The notes under the pieces were generated by a model. That model had not been told where the DNA came from and searched no databases. It saw nothing but the letters and a program-made list of their open reading frames with translations. The position numbers and the translations under genes were made by a program. From positions 868,001 through 932,000 of the forward strand of contig NZ_SDLR01000002.1 in NCBI RefSeq assembly GCF_004522215.1: a stretch of DNA of 64,000 nt, written 5' to 3'. Below are positions 1 through 7,820 of this stretch, in pieces. The DNA is from Ammoniphilus sp. YIM 78166 (lineage in GTDB: Bacteria > Bacillota > Bacilli > Aneurinibacillales > RAOX-1). The stretch's first letter is position 1. Each line of letters opens with the position of its first letter.

Positions 1-879
1 ATCAGTTCCCGGATGGGGCTGAAGTGGGATGATGTAATTTGGAACCTCGGGATGCGCTATTGCGATATTGCCCATCAGGACATGGTCATGATTGCATCTA
101 ATATCTTTGATCTTTACCGGGCGAAGGATACAGGCCGAATTGCCATCATTCCTTCACTAGAAGCAGCAACTGCTCTGGAAAACGAATTGGATCGAGTCGA
201 TATCTTATACGGCTTAGGCATTCGCTGTATGGGGATTACCTACAATGAAGCGAATACGCTCGGCACCGGCTTATCGGAGCCGAGAGACGGCGGATTAACG
301 AACTTCGGACGCCGTGTGGTCAAACGAATGAATCAACTCGGCATGGTCATTGATATTTCCCACTGTGGGGATCAAACAAGTCTCGATACGATTGAAGCCA
401 GTGAAAAGCCAGTACTCATTACCCATGCGGGGGCCAGGAAGCTATGGAATACCCCGCGGATGAAACCAGACGAAATCCTTCAGGCTTGTGCCGAGAAGGG
501 TGGGGTGATTGGTATCCTAGCTGCACCGAATACGACACTGACCAAGAATCGACCGGATCATACGATTGAATCCGTCATGGAGCACTTTGAATACATCGTT
601 GATCTGGTAGGAATCGATCATGTGGGCTTTGGGCCAGATACGTTCTTTGGTGATCATGTAGCGTTGCAGCATGCCGTGGACGCCCAATTATCCATAGGTC
701 AATCGCATAGCGGGGAAGAGTTTGGAGAAAGCACGTATGTAAGAGGTTTGGAAGATCCGGTGGAAGCTATGCCCAATATCGTTAAATGGCTGGTATGGCG
801 TGGCTATTCGGATACGGACATTGCTAAGGTCACCGGGGGCAATGTCATAAGAGCCCTAAGTAAAATTTGGGTTAAATAA
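1..879 (+). CDS. M19 (membrane dipeptidase)-like protein, 5' end cut off
   Basis: The reading frame is open from base 1, so the start lies outside the window; 292 residues remain. It aligns without any gap to residues 109-400 of the complete copy at 30361-31563. Family motifs visible are the late metal ligands: a His in IDISHCG, a His in ITHAGAR, and the Asp of a GIDHVGFGPD segment. M19 enzymes are zinc hydrolases that cleave dipeptides or related amides. The family is clear, but the substrate is not, because the intact copy has an altered first metal motif. The next gene follows after 27 bases, so it probably heads or belongs to the operon running to 6.3 kb. By analogy with the second copy, a Rieske oxygenase gene may lie just upstream of the window. 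Confidence 0.85.
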   Translation: MSSRMGLKWDDVIWNLGMRYCDIAHQDMVMIASNIFDLYRAKDTGRIAIIPSLEAATALENELDRVDILYGLGIRCMGITYNEANTLGTGLSEPRDGGLTNFGRRVVKRMNQLGMVIDISHCGDQTSLDTIEASEKPVLITHAGARKLWNTPRMKPDEILQACAEKGGVIGILAAPNTTLTKNRPDHTIESVMEHFEYIVDLVGIDHVGFGPDTFFGDHVALQHAVDAQLSIGQSHSGEEFGESTYVRGLEDPVEAMPNIVKWLVWRGYSDTDIAKVTGGNVIRALSKIWVK

Positions 880-906
880 GCAAGACGAGTGGAGGAGGAA
901 GGAATC

Positions 907-2034
907 ATGAATGTTAAAGTGCAAAGTCAGGACCTGCTCGACCGCGTGCTAAACGAGATCCGTGCCCGGAGAGACGAATTTGACGCGAAACGGCACGTAC
1001 CTCGGGACATGGTAGCGCAACTCAAGTCATTGGGCGTCTACCGTGCAGCTACGCCGCGTTGCTTTGGCGGTGATGCACGCTCGCCCGCGGAGTTTCTTAG
1101 GTTGATCGAATCGATCTCCGAGGCCGACGGCTCTGCTGGATGGGTGGCAAGCTTTGGCTCTGCTGCGGTCTACCTGGCGGCCCTGCCCCGTGACACGCTG
1201 GCCCTCCTCTACGCCAACGGGCCGGATGTGGCCTTCGCGGGCGGCTTATTTCCGATCCAGCCCGCGGAGAAAGTCCAGGGCGGCTGGCGTGTGAACGGTC
1301 TCTGGAAGTTCGTGAGCGGGTGCATGGGTGCTGACATTTTTGGCGTCGGTATTGGCGCGGGGGATGGCGGCAAGCCGCGAACGGCTGTACTTATGCCTGA
1401 GGATGCGGAGATCGTCGAGAACTGGGAAGTGCTTGGGCTACGCGGAACGGGCAGCCATGACCTGCGAGTAAAAGACGCCTTCGTCTCGGACGAATGGACC
1501 TTTGTCCGTGGCGGTGTGCCTACCATTGATGAGCCACTCTACCAGTATCCATCGATTGCTTATGCCGCACAGGTATTAGCAGTAGTTAACCTGGGTATCG
1601 CTCGCGCCGCGCTGGATGAGGTTTCTCAGATGGCGGGTGGTCGTTCTGGCATCACGGGTGCACCTAAGATGGCCGATCGCGCTTATTTGCGAATCGCCGT
1701 GGCAAAGGCAGAAGCCTCATTAAGATCGGCACGCGCCTTCTTCTACGAGGCCACGGATTCCGCTTGGGAGTCAATCCTAAGAGGCGACGGTGTCTCTGCT
1801 GATCAAACAAGCATGCTTCGTTTGGCGGCCGTACAGGCAACTCGCGCAGGCGCGAGCGCTGTGCAGTCTGCTTACTTGCTTGCTGGCACCGCAGCGATCT
1901 ATGATGGGCACCCGCTGCAGCGTTACCTGCGCGATTCAATGGTCGTGACCCAGCATGCGTTCCTCGGTGAAGGCATCTACGACGGAGCTGGATCGGTACT
2001 GCTAGGCGTACCGCCAATGCCTGGCTATATTTAA
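907..2034 (+). CDS. Flavin-dependent hydroxylase of the acyl-CoA dehydrogenase fold (group D type)
   Basis: This 375-residue protein has the acyl-CoA-dehydrogenase fold layout of two-component flavin hydroxylases (HsaA, IacA and HpaB-like). A WKFVSG segment lies near residue 140 and the diagnostic GLRGTGSHDL motif near residue 185, followed by VKDAFVSDEW. Such enzymes take reduced flavin from a separate reductase and hydroxylate an aromatic ring. No reductase is encoded in the window. The ATG at 907 is chosen because GGAGGAGGAAGG ends just before it; an in-frame upstream ATG at 889 lies before that site. The gene is clearly GC-richer than its neighbours: bases 1201-1260 are 40/60 G+C, whereas 2281-2340 in the next gene are 24/60. 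This suggests recent acquisition. A true acyl-CoA dehydrogenase is a less likely alternative. Confidence 0.8.
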   Translation: MNVKVQSQDLLDRVLNEIRARRDEFDAKRHVPRDMVAQLKSLGVYRAATPRCFGGDARSPAEFLRLIESISEADGSAGWVASFGSAAVYLAALPRDTLALLYANGPDVAFAGGLFPIQPAEKVQGGWRVNGLWKFVSGCMGADIFGVGIGAGDGGKPRTAVLMPEDAEIVENWEVLGLRGTGSHDLRVKDAFVSDEWTFVRGGVPTIDEPLYQYPSIAYAAQVLAVVNLGIARAALDEVSQMAGGRSGITGAPKMADRAYLRIAVAKAEASLRSARAFFYEATDSAWESILRGDGVSADQTSMLRLAAVQATRAGASAVQSAYLLAGTAAIYDGHPLQRYLRDSMVVTQHAFLGEGIYDGAGSVLLGVPPMPGYI

Positions 2035-2053
2035 TAGAGAAGGAGGACGTACA

Positions 2054-2809
2054 TTGGGTAACAACGTTCAACGGGTAGCGGTGGTGACTGGTGCCTCCCA
2101 GGGACTGGGAAAAGCTATAGCGGAAAAGCTGCTGAGCGAAGGCAAAAAGGTGGCCTTCCTCAGCCGAAGCCAACGGAAATTGGATGAGTTAAAAGAAAAC
2201 CATTTGGAGCAAGTGAGTCGGGATGAAGCCGTTTTTATGGCGGTAGATGTTTCGGATCATCAGGCCATGAAGCAAGTAATTCATAGCATCTTAAGCAAAT
2301 GGGGCCGTATTGATATTCTCGTAAATAATGCCGGAATTCGGACTCAAACGGTGATAGAAGATATCACGCTAGAGGAATGGGATCAAATCATGTCTACGAA
2401 TCTTGCAAGCACCTTTTTTGTCTCGCAAACCGTCATGCACGCCATGAAAGAGCAAAAGTGGGGACGAATCATTAATATGTCCTCCATTGGCGGGCAAGAT
2501 GGCCCCCTAACCTCCAGTGCAGCTTATTGTGCGTCGAAAGCCGGGCAGTTGGCCTTGACCAAAGTATTCGCAAGATCCCTAGCTTCTTATGGAATTACGG
2601 TTAATGCGGTGTCACCAGCTGCGGTACGCACCCCGGAGATGGATAATGTGCCGCCAGATAAACTGGAGAAGATGGTGGAAACAATTCCGCTCGGCAGAGT
2701 GGGAGAAGCAGAGGAAGTCGCAGATCTAGTATCCTATCTGGTATCTGATAATGGCGGCTTTGTTACAGGAGCAACCTTCGATATTAATGGCGGAAGATTA
2801 ATGCGCTAA
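2054..2809 (+). CDS. Short-chain dehydrogenase/reductase (SDR)
   Basis: A classical SDR of 251 residues. The Rossmann nucleotide motif TGASQGLG is at residues 12-19, NNAG at 91-94, a serine pair near 143-144, and the catalytic YxxxK as Tyr158/Lys162. It should oxidise or reduce a hydroxyl/keto group with NAD(P). The start is a TTG at 2054 behind AGAAGGAGGACG. It lies 19 bases after the flavin hydroxylase and 30 before the next gene, so it is part of the same operon. SDRs act in aryl-succinate beta-oxidation (BbsCD) and in indole-acetate degradation (IacE), but the sequence alone does not fix the substrate. Confidence 0.88.
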   Translation: MGNNVQRVAVVTGASQGLGKAIAEKLLSEGKKVAFLSRSQRKLDELKENHLEQVSRDEAVFMAVDVSDHQAMKQVIHSILSKWGRIDILVNNAGIRTQTVIEDITLEEWDQIMSTNLASTFFVSQTVMHAMKEQKWGRIINMSSIGGQDGPLTSSAAYCASKAGQLALTKVFARSLASYGITVNAVSPAAVRTPEMDNVPPDKLEKMVETIPLGRVGEAEEVADLVSYLVSDNGGFVTGATFDINGGRLMR

Positions 2810-2839
2810 ATCAAATATGAGGTAAGGAGTGAACAGGAT

Positions 2840-3199
2840 ATGGCAATGGAACACGGAGCACCGCAAATCCCATCGAAACTAAGGGTCATGATTAAATTTG
2901 AATCGACGGGCTGGTTCAATACGACAGCAGAAGAAAAATCAGAAGTAGTCCTTCCAAAATTAAATGATGTGATCGCCAGCTGGAAAAACAACGGTTCTGA
3001 ATTAATCGGGACGATTGATCGGGATATTTTGACTGCCGGCCATGCGGGAAGTGAAGGGTGGCACGCCTGTTTGCTATACGATGTACCAGACTTGCAAACC
3101 GTGACGAATATGACCCACTCCTTCCGCGCCAACGGCTTGGATAAATATTTCCGTTTAGAAGCCATCTTAGGACGTCCATTCTTTTTACTAGAATCATAA
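2840..3199 (+). CDS. Small uncharacterised protein, possibly IacB/darcynin-like
   Basis: A 119-residue soluble protein without signal peptide or membrane segment. Its C-terminal part, with a DVPDLQT segment then a predicted helix and RANGLDKYF, resembles the layout of small dimeric alpha/beta-barrel proteins such as darcynin and IacB. I recognise this only weakly. The gene has a good AAGGAG site upstream and sits in the operon between the SDR and the TRAP binding protein. A co-located flavin hydroxylase, SDR and small barrel protein is also seen in iac-type clusters, so a helper or isomerase role in aromatic breakdown is possible but unproven. Confidence 0.65.
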   Translation: MAMEHGAPQIPSKLRVMIKFESTGWFNTTAEEKSEVVLPKLNDVIASWKNNGSELIGTIDRDILTAGHAGSEGWHACLLYDVPDLQTVTNMTHSFRANGLDKYFRLEAILGRPFFLLES

Positions 3200-3211
3200 T
3201 CTATGGGATTG

Positions 3212-3242
3212 CTGGCATAATCCCTACATGGTATATTGCCAG
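3212..3242 (+). other. Intercistronic inverted repeat before the first TRAP binding-protein gene
   Basis: CTGGCA (3212-3217) pairs with TGCCAG (3237-3242) around a 19-base loop, with no following T-run. It is probably an mRNA processing or stabilising hairpin rather than a terminator, since the next gene starts 40 bases later with its own AAAAGGGGG site. Confidence 0.35.
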
Positions 3243-3281
3243 TAAGTTTTGATTTTTAAAATAAAAGGGGGCAAAAATTTC

Positions 3282-4343
3282 ATGAAAAGATTTTGGTCTG
3301 GTTTAGTAGCTGCATCGTTGGTGGCCGTGTTGGCCGCATGTGGAGGGGGGAATCAATCCGCCCAGCAAACAGGAGTTTCATCTACCGAACAAAAGCAAGC
3401 AACGGCGGACAAGCCGATCGAATTATCCTATGCTTTTTTTGCCCCGGCTAATACCTTTCCTGCGGTTCAAATGGAGAAATGGAAGGAAGAAATAGAAAAG
3501 CGTACGAATGGACAAGTGAAAGTGAATTTATTTCCAGGAGGTACGCTGCTCAAAGCAGACAATATGTACGATGGGGTAGCCAACAAAGTGGCCGATATCG
3601 GGTTGTCTTCTACCACCTATGAACCAGGACGCTTCCCTCTATTGGGACTCTCTGATATGCCTTCCGGGTATCCCAGCTCCAAAGTAGCCAGCTTAGTTAC
3701 GCATGAGTTGATTAACCAGTATCCCCCCGAAGCCTTTAAAGACTTTAAGATCATTACGTCCTTTGCTACCGAAGCCGCTTTTATCCAAACGAAAGATCCC
3801 GTCTCCAACTTAGATGAGCTGAAAGGAAAGCAGCTCCGCATTTCTGGTGCGCTGACTCCGATCATGAAAGAGTTAGGAGCAGCACCGGTAGGAATGTCTC
3901 AGGCTGAGGTTGCTGAGGCGCTCCAAACCGGAGTCGTAAACGGAATGGTGACCTCTCGTGAAGGCTTACTCGATTTCAAGTTCGCAGAATATGTAAAATA
4001 TGTAACGGATTATCCCCTAACCGTTAACACATTCGTTGCTGTGATGAACAAGGATGTCTGGAACTCCTTGCCAGAAGATGTACAAAAGGTGATTGATGAA
4101 CTAAACCTGGAAATGACCCAATTCACAGGTGAGTATTTGGATAACCATGTCAAAAAGGCGATGGAATGGAGCCAAAAAGAACATGGATTGCAAGTGGTTG
4201 AGCTAAAGGATAAAGCGATCTGGGATGAAAAACTGAAAAGTATACAAGACAAATACGCTGATGAGCTAGAAGCAAAAGGCCTTCCAGCAAAAGAATACAA
4301 GGAAAAACTGTTCCAGTTAATTGAGAAATATTCCAAGGAATAG
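3282..4343 (+). CDS. TRAP transporter substrate-binding lipoprotein (DctP type), system 1
   Basis: A 353-residue extracytoplasmic binding protein. It starts with MKRFW, a hydrophobic stretch and the lipobox LAAC, so it is a lipoprotein anchored outside the membrane. The body follows the DctP family: LSYAFFAPANTF near the mature N-terminus, the conserved LKGKQLRI segment, and a VNGMVTS region before the C-terminal helices. The ATG at 3282 follows the AAAAGGGGG site; the in-frame ATG at 3249 lacks one. It delivers a small, usually carboxylate-bearing, solute to the DctQ/DctM pair encoded next. The ligand is not predictable from sequence, but the neighbours suggest an aromatic acid or amide. Confidence 0.9.
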   Translation: MKRFWSGLVAASLVAVLAACGGGNQSAQQTGVSSTEQKQATADKPIELSYAFFAPANTFPAVQMEKWKEEIEKRTNGQVKVNLFPGGTLLKADNMYDGVANKVADIGLSSTTYEPGRFPLLGLSDMPSGYPSSKVASLVTHELINQYPPEAFKDFKIITSFATEAAFIQTKDPVSNLDELKGKQLRISGALTPIMKELGAAPVGMSQAEVAEALQTGVVNGMVTSREGLLDFKFAEYVKYVTDYPLTVNTFVAVMNKDVWNSLPEDVQKVIDELNLEMTQFTGEYLDNHVKKAMEWSQKEHGLQVVELKDKAIWDEKLKSIQDKYADELEAKGLPAKEYKEKLFQLIEKYSKE

Positions 4344-4408
4344 GATCTTAAAGTGGATAAGTTGGCATTCCTTTACGGGGTGTCAACTTATGCCCGTTCC
4401 TAAGATTC
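4344..4408 (+). other. Nested hairpin between TRAP binding-protein and DctQ genes
   Basis: TAAGTTGGCA (4358-4367) pairs with TGTCAACTTA (4381-4390), 9 of 10 plus a G-U. An outer ATCTTA/TAAGAT pair (4345-4350 and 4401-4406) flanks it. There is no T-run. Such hairpins after a binding-protein gene commonly protect the upstream mRNA, giving more binding protein than permease. Confidence 0.45.
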
Positions 4409-4435
4409 TCCAACATATTCCGAAGGGAGGCCAGG

Positions 4436-4990
4436 GTGAGTATGTCTAGTGCACAATTGAATGAAGCCTATCAGGAAACAGGAAAAAGGAATTCTGTTTC
4501 GTCCTTTTGGGTAAGTGTGAATCGGAGATTTAATCAAGGTCTTGCTGTCATTGCCGGTATTAGTTTGATGATGATGATGCTGTTGATCGTCTCGAATGCC
4601 GTCATCCGAGTTTTTGCCAACCCGTTTGCTGGGACAGTGGAAGTGGTCGGATGGTTAATGGCGATTACAACGTCATTTGCCGTCGGTTATACCCAATTGA
4701 ATCGAGGACACGTCGATATTGACCTTCTGACGAGCCGATTTTCCCCGATGGTTCAAAGAGGGCTTCAAGCTATCGTCCAGTTGGTCAGCTTGCTCTTCTT
4801 CCTTGTGGTGGGTTGGCAGGTGATCCAATATGGTCTGAGCTTGATGCAGAATGGAACGCTCTCCCAAACGCTAGGCGTTATTTTTTACCCCTATGTGTTC
4901 TTAGTGTCCTTAGGATTTTTCGGAACTTCGTTTACACTCGCGATTCAGCTCTATGAAACATGGACAGGGGGGGAAAAGCGTGGAGCCTAG
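4436..4990 (+). CDS. TRAP transporter small membrane subunit (DctQ type), system 1
   Basis: A 184-residue integral membrane protein with about four hydrophobic segments. It has the family's typical GTVEVVGWLM and LNRGHVDIDLL segments after the first and second helices. The likely start is GTG 4436, five bases after GAAGGGAGG; ATG 4442 is an in-frame alternative. The 3' end overlaps the DctM gene by 11 bases, so the two are translationally coupled. With DctM it forms the sodium-driven translocation unit served by the binding protein upstream. Confidence 0.88.
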   Translation: MSMSSAQLNEAYQETGKRNSVSSFWVSVNRRFNQGLAVIAGISLMMMMLLIVSNAVIRVFANPFAGTVEVVGWLMAITTSFAVGYTQLNRGHVDIDLLTSRFSPMVQRGLQAIVQLVSLLFFLVVGWQVIQYGLSLMQNGTLSQTLGVIFYPYVFLVSLGFFGTSFTLAIQLYETWTGGEKRGA

Positions 4991-6269
4991 TGTGATTGCC
5001 CTGTTGGGGCTAGGGATCTTGTTCGTGATGATGTTTCTAAGAATGCCCATCAGCTTTTCTATGTTCATCGTCGGCTTCGGGGGGCTGTACGTCATGAGCT
5101 CCCCACAGGCGACCTTCAAATTGCTCAGTACGGAGGTATGGGGATCATTTTCAAGCTACACCCTTAGCGTGATTCCTCTCTATATTTTAATGGGGGAGAT
5201 TGTTTTTCGAGCAGGCATCACGGAAAAGTTATTCGAGGCCGCTTATCGATGGGTTGGTCACATGAAAGGCGGCATGGCGGGGACAACGATTCTAGCTAGT
5301 GCGGGGTTCGCCTCGATATGCGGTTCCAATGCCGCAACAGCTGCCGCCATGGGGACCATGGCTTTGCCTGAACTAAAAAAATACAAATATAATGAAGCGT
5401 TAAGTACGGGGAGTGTGGCCACTGGTGGTACATTAGGAATCATCATTCCTCCTAGTACGGTATTGATTGTGATTGCGATTCAGACGGAGCAATCGATCAA
5501 AGATTTATTCCTAGCTAGTTTTATACCTGGGATTTTGCTTACCACCGTTTTGCTTCTAACCATTATCTATCTCTGTCAACGAAATCCGGAATATGGGCCA
5601 GCGGGTCCCCGGTTTTCGATGAAGGAGAAGGTTCGATCCATTTGGGGTGTTTTTCCGGTATTAGTGCTCTTTGCTTTTGTCATCGGTGGCCTTTATATGG
5701 GATGGTTTACACCATCCGAATCTGGTGCTTTCGGCGCTTTCGGAGCGATTGTCATTGCTTTAGCCATGAAAAAGTTGACCAAGGAGAATTTCACTCTTGC
5801 CGTTTCAAACGCTATTCGTTCCTCTGCTATGGTCTTAATGCTGATTGTCGGCGCCACGTTTTTTGGCCGATTCTTGACTATGACCAGATTGCCTTTTGAA
5901 GTGGCGGAATGGGTGAACGGCTTGCCGGTTCCCTCGACGGTCATTCTCGTAGCTATACTTGCAATCTTTGTGATTGGCGGATCGTTGATGGATGCGATGG
6001 GGTTTTTGATCATCTCGATTCCTATTTTCTTCCCTGCCGTTATCGCTATGGGGTATGATCCCGTCTGGTTTGCCGTTATTCTGTGTATTGTCACAAGCAT
6101 GGGAGCCATCACACCACCGGTAGGGGTCAATGTATTTGTTGTGCAAGGTCTCACCCCGGCCACCCCAATTACGACGATATTCAGGGGGACGAATTATTTT
6201 TTAGTCAGCTATGTGCTATTCATTGTACTTTTGATCGCCTTTCCGCAGATCGTCTTGTTTTTGAAGTAA
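4980..6269 (+). CDS. TRAP transporter large permease (DctM type), system 1
   Basis: A 429-residue, highly hydrophobic multi-spanning protein of the DctM family. Typical features are LRMPISFSM near the start, the NAATAAAMG loop, GIIIPPS near residue 150, the repeat-like GAITPPVGVN segment in the second half, and the usual length of about 430. GTG 4980 is chosen because it follows the purine-rich AGGGGGGG site; an in-frame ATG at 4953 lies within DctQ. This is the sodium-coupled transport channel of system 1. Confidence 0.9.
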   Translation: MEPSVIALLGLGILFVMMFLRMPISFSMFIVGFGGLYVMSSPQATFKLLSTEVWGSFSSYTLSVIPLYILMGEIVFRAGITEKLFEAAYRWVGHMKGGMAGTTILASAGFASICGSNAATAAAMGTMALPELKKYKYNEALSTGSVATGGTLGIIIPPSTVLIVIAIQTEQSIKDLFLASFIPGILLTTVLLLTIIYLCQRNPEYGPAGPRFSMKEKVRSIWGVFPVLVLFAFVIGGLYMGWFTPSESGAFGAFGAIVIALAMKKLTKENFTLAVSNAIRSSAMVLMLIVGATFFGRFLTMTRLPFEVAEWVNGLPVPSTVILVAILAIFVIGGSLMDAMGFLIISIPIFFPAVIAMGYDPVWFAVILCIVTSMGAITPPVGVNVFVVQGLTPATPITTIFRGTNYFLVSYVLFIVLLIAFPQIVLFLK

Positions 6270-6284
6270 AGGAGGGGATAGTAG

Positions 6285-6407
6285 ATGGATTTGCTGCAAT
6301 ACCTCAAGCAGGTCCTTAAGCTGGATGAGGATCCTGCCATTGAGTTAACAGAAGAAGAGCCAGCCTTTGTCTTTTCTTTAGAAGATCGGAGGGAAAGAGA
6401 TGAGTGA
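6285..6407 (+). CDS. Amidase-coupled micro-ORF, 40 codons (copy 1)
   Basis: ATG 6285 follows AAAGGAGGGGATAG. The 40-residue acidic peptide begins MDLLQYLKQ, has EDPAIEL in the middle and EPAFVFSL towards the end. Its stop overlaps the amidase start by 8 bases in the arrangement ATGAGTGA (6400-6407). A second peptide upstream of the second amidase (16288-16404) has the same layout: MNLADYINR, then VEVEPAYILTL, with the same 8-base overlap. Two homologous peptides in the same place make a non-coding chance ORF unlikely. Small subunits of amidases such as AtzG and GatC are the nearest known parallel, though those are longer. Function is inferred only: a partner or chaperone-like subunit, or a translational coupler. 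Confidence 0.65.
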   Translation: MDLLQYLKQVLKLDEDPAIELTEEEPAFVFSLEDRRERDE

Positions 6408-7806
6408 GCCCTATTTTACAGATATCTCCTCCCTGTCATCGCTGATTCAATCAAGAAGGCTATCTCCTGTAGAGCTGACGGAGATGCTCCTGCAGCGGAT
6501 TGAACAAGTCAATCCAACGGTGAATGCTTTCATCAAAGTTATGGCGGATGATGCACGCAAACAAGCGGACGAGCGGGAACGAGAAGTGATGGAGGGCCGG
6601 ATCCGCGGTCCGCTTCACGGGGTTCCGATCGCTATCAAGGATATCCTGGAAACGAAAGGACACGAGACCACGGCCGGATCGAAGATTTTCGCCAACTGGA
6701 TCCCAGATCGCGATGCAACCGTTGTTCAAAAGCTCCAAGAAGCAGGAGCCGTTCTGATTGGTAAGGCTAATTTGCATGAATTTGCCATGGGGGCCACAAC
6801 GGAGAACCCCCATTATGGGGTCTGCCGCAATCCATGGGATCTCGAGAGGGTTCCGGGCGGGTCCAGCGGCGGTTCAGCTGTTGCTGTAGCTACGGGTCTG
6901 TGTTTTGGCGCGATAGGAACGGACACGGCAGGTTCCATCCGACTGCCCGCTGCCATGTGCGGAATTGCGGGGATTAAGCCTACATACGGCAGAGTGAGCA
7001 GGCATGGTTGCTTGCCGTTTAGCTGGTCGCTTGACCATATCGGACCGATGACGCGTACGGTAAAAGATGCCGCGATCATGCTAGAAGCTATCTCCGGCTT
7101 TGACCCCCTCGATTCGTCGAGCGCCTCCCGGCCCCCTGATGTGTTGTGGAGGGAAGGTTTGCCTGATTTAAAAGGAGTGAGGCTGGCTGTTGTGCGGCAA
7201 CATTTTTTTGAAGATTTGGACACTGAGCTGAACAGGGTGGTAGAGCAAGCAATCCTGGACATGCAGGCACTGGGGGCAGAGGTGGTTGAAATCGAGTTGC
7301 CGGGTCTTGCAGATGCCTTACAGGCATTAAAGCTGATTGCCCAATCGGAAGTACTAGCCTTTCACCAGCCCCTGTTAAACCAATATAAAGAGTGGTACGG
7401 CGAAGACCTGCAGTATCGATTCGAATTTGGCCAAAGCATCAGTGCTGTCCAGTACTTGAATGCCCAGCGCACGCGAAGCAAGATGATTCAAGAAGCAAAA
7501 GTGAAGCTATCGGACTATGATGCTCTCCTTGCGCCTGCCAATGCCAGGCAGCCATTCCATATTGGAACAGTACCCCCAGATCAAGCAATTAGCAACATGT
7601 TCACCCTAGGACGTACACCATTCGGGAATATAACAGGATTCCCTGCTTTAACTCTTCCTTGCGGCTTCATGCCCGGAAACTTGCCAGTTGGCTTACAGTT
7701 GATCGGAAAGCCGTTTGAAGAGCGAAGAATCCTGCAAATCGCAGAGGTATATGAAAGATCCCAACCATGGGTAGCAAGACTCTCGGAGAATCAGGCTTAT
7801 CTATAA
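6400..7806 (+). CDS. Amidase-signature family amidase (copy 1)
   Basis: This 468-residue enzyme has the amidase-signature catalytic triad at canonical spacing: Lys80 in IAIKD, cis-Ser155 in GGSSGGS, and nucleophile Ser179 in DTAGSIR. It should hydrolyse a carboxamide, or a related C-N bond, to an acid and ammonia or an amine. The glycine-rich block around 150-160 and the PTYGRVSRHG segment are GatA/AtzE-like. It has the same length as copy 2 (16397-17803), with strong similarity throughout. The gene is coupled to the micro-ORF by overlap and followed 14 bases later by the opine-dehydrogenase-family gene. No signal peptide is present, so it is cytoplasmic. The substrate cannot be read from sequence. 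Confidence 0.93.
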   Translation: MSEPYFTDISSLSSLIQSRRLSPVELTEMLLQRIEQVNPTVNAFIKVMADDARKQADEREREVMEGRIRGPLHGVPIAIKDILETKGHETTAGSKIFANWIPDRDATVVQKLQEAGAVLIGKANLHEFAMGATTENPHYGVCRNPWDLERVPGGSSGGSAVAVATGLCFGAIGTDTAGSIRLPAAMCGIAGIKPTYGRVSRHGCLPFSWSLDHIGPMTRTVKDAAIMLEAISGFDPLDSSSASRPPDVLWREGLPDLKGVRLAVVRQHFFEDLDTELNRVVEQAILDMQALGAEVVEIELPGLADALQALKLIAQSEVLAFHQPLLNQYKEWYGEDLQYRFEFGQSISAVQYLNAQRTRSKMIQEAKVKLSDYDALLAPANARQPFHIGTVPPDQAISNMFTLGRTPFGNITGFPALTLPCGFMPGNLPVGLQLIGKPFEERRILQIAEVYERSQPWVARLSENQAYL

Positions 7807-7820
7807 GAGGAGGAGATATC

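Noticed and set aside
1209..2173. Long antisense open frames (1209-1526 and 1664-2173, minus strand)
   Set aside because: They lie opposite the GC-rich hydroxylase gene, where stop codons are scarce by composition, have no ribosome sites and no recognisable domains.
889..3199. Calling the first operon an indole-acetate (iac) cluster
   Set aside because: Only the hydroxylase, SDR and a possible IacB-like protein agree. The characteristic set including its flavin reductase is not present, and the Rieske gene is in a different operon.
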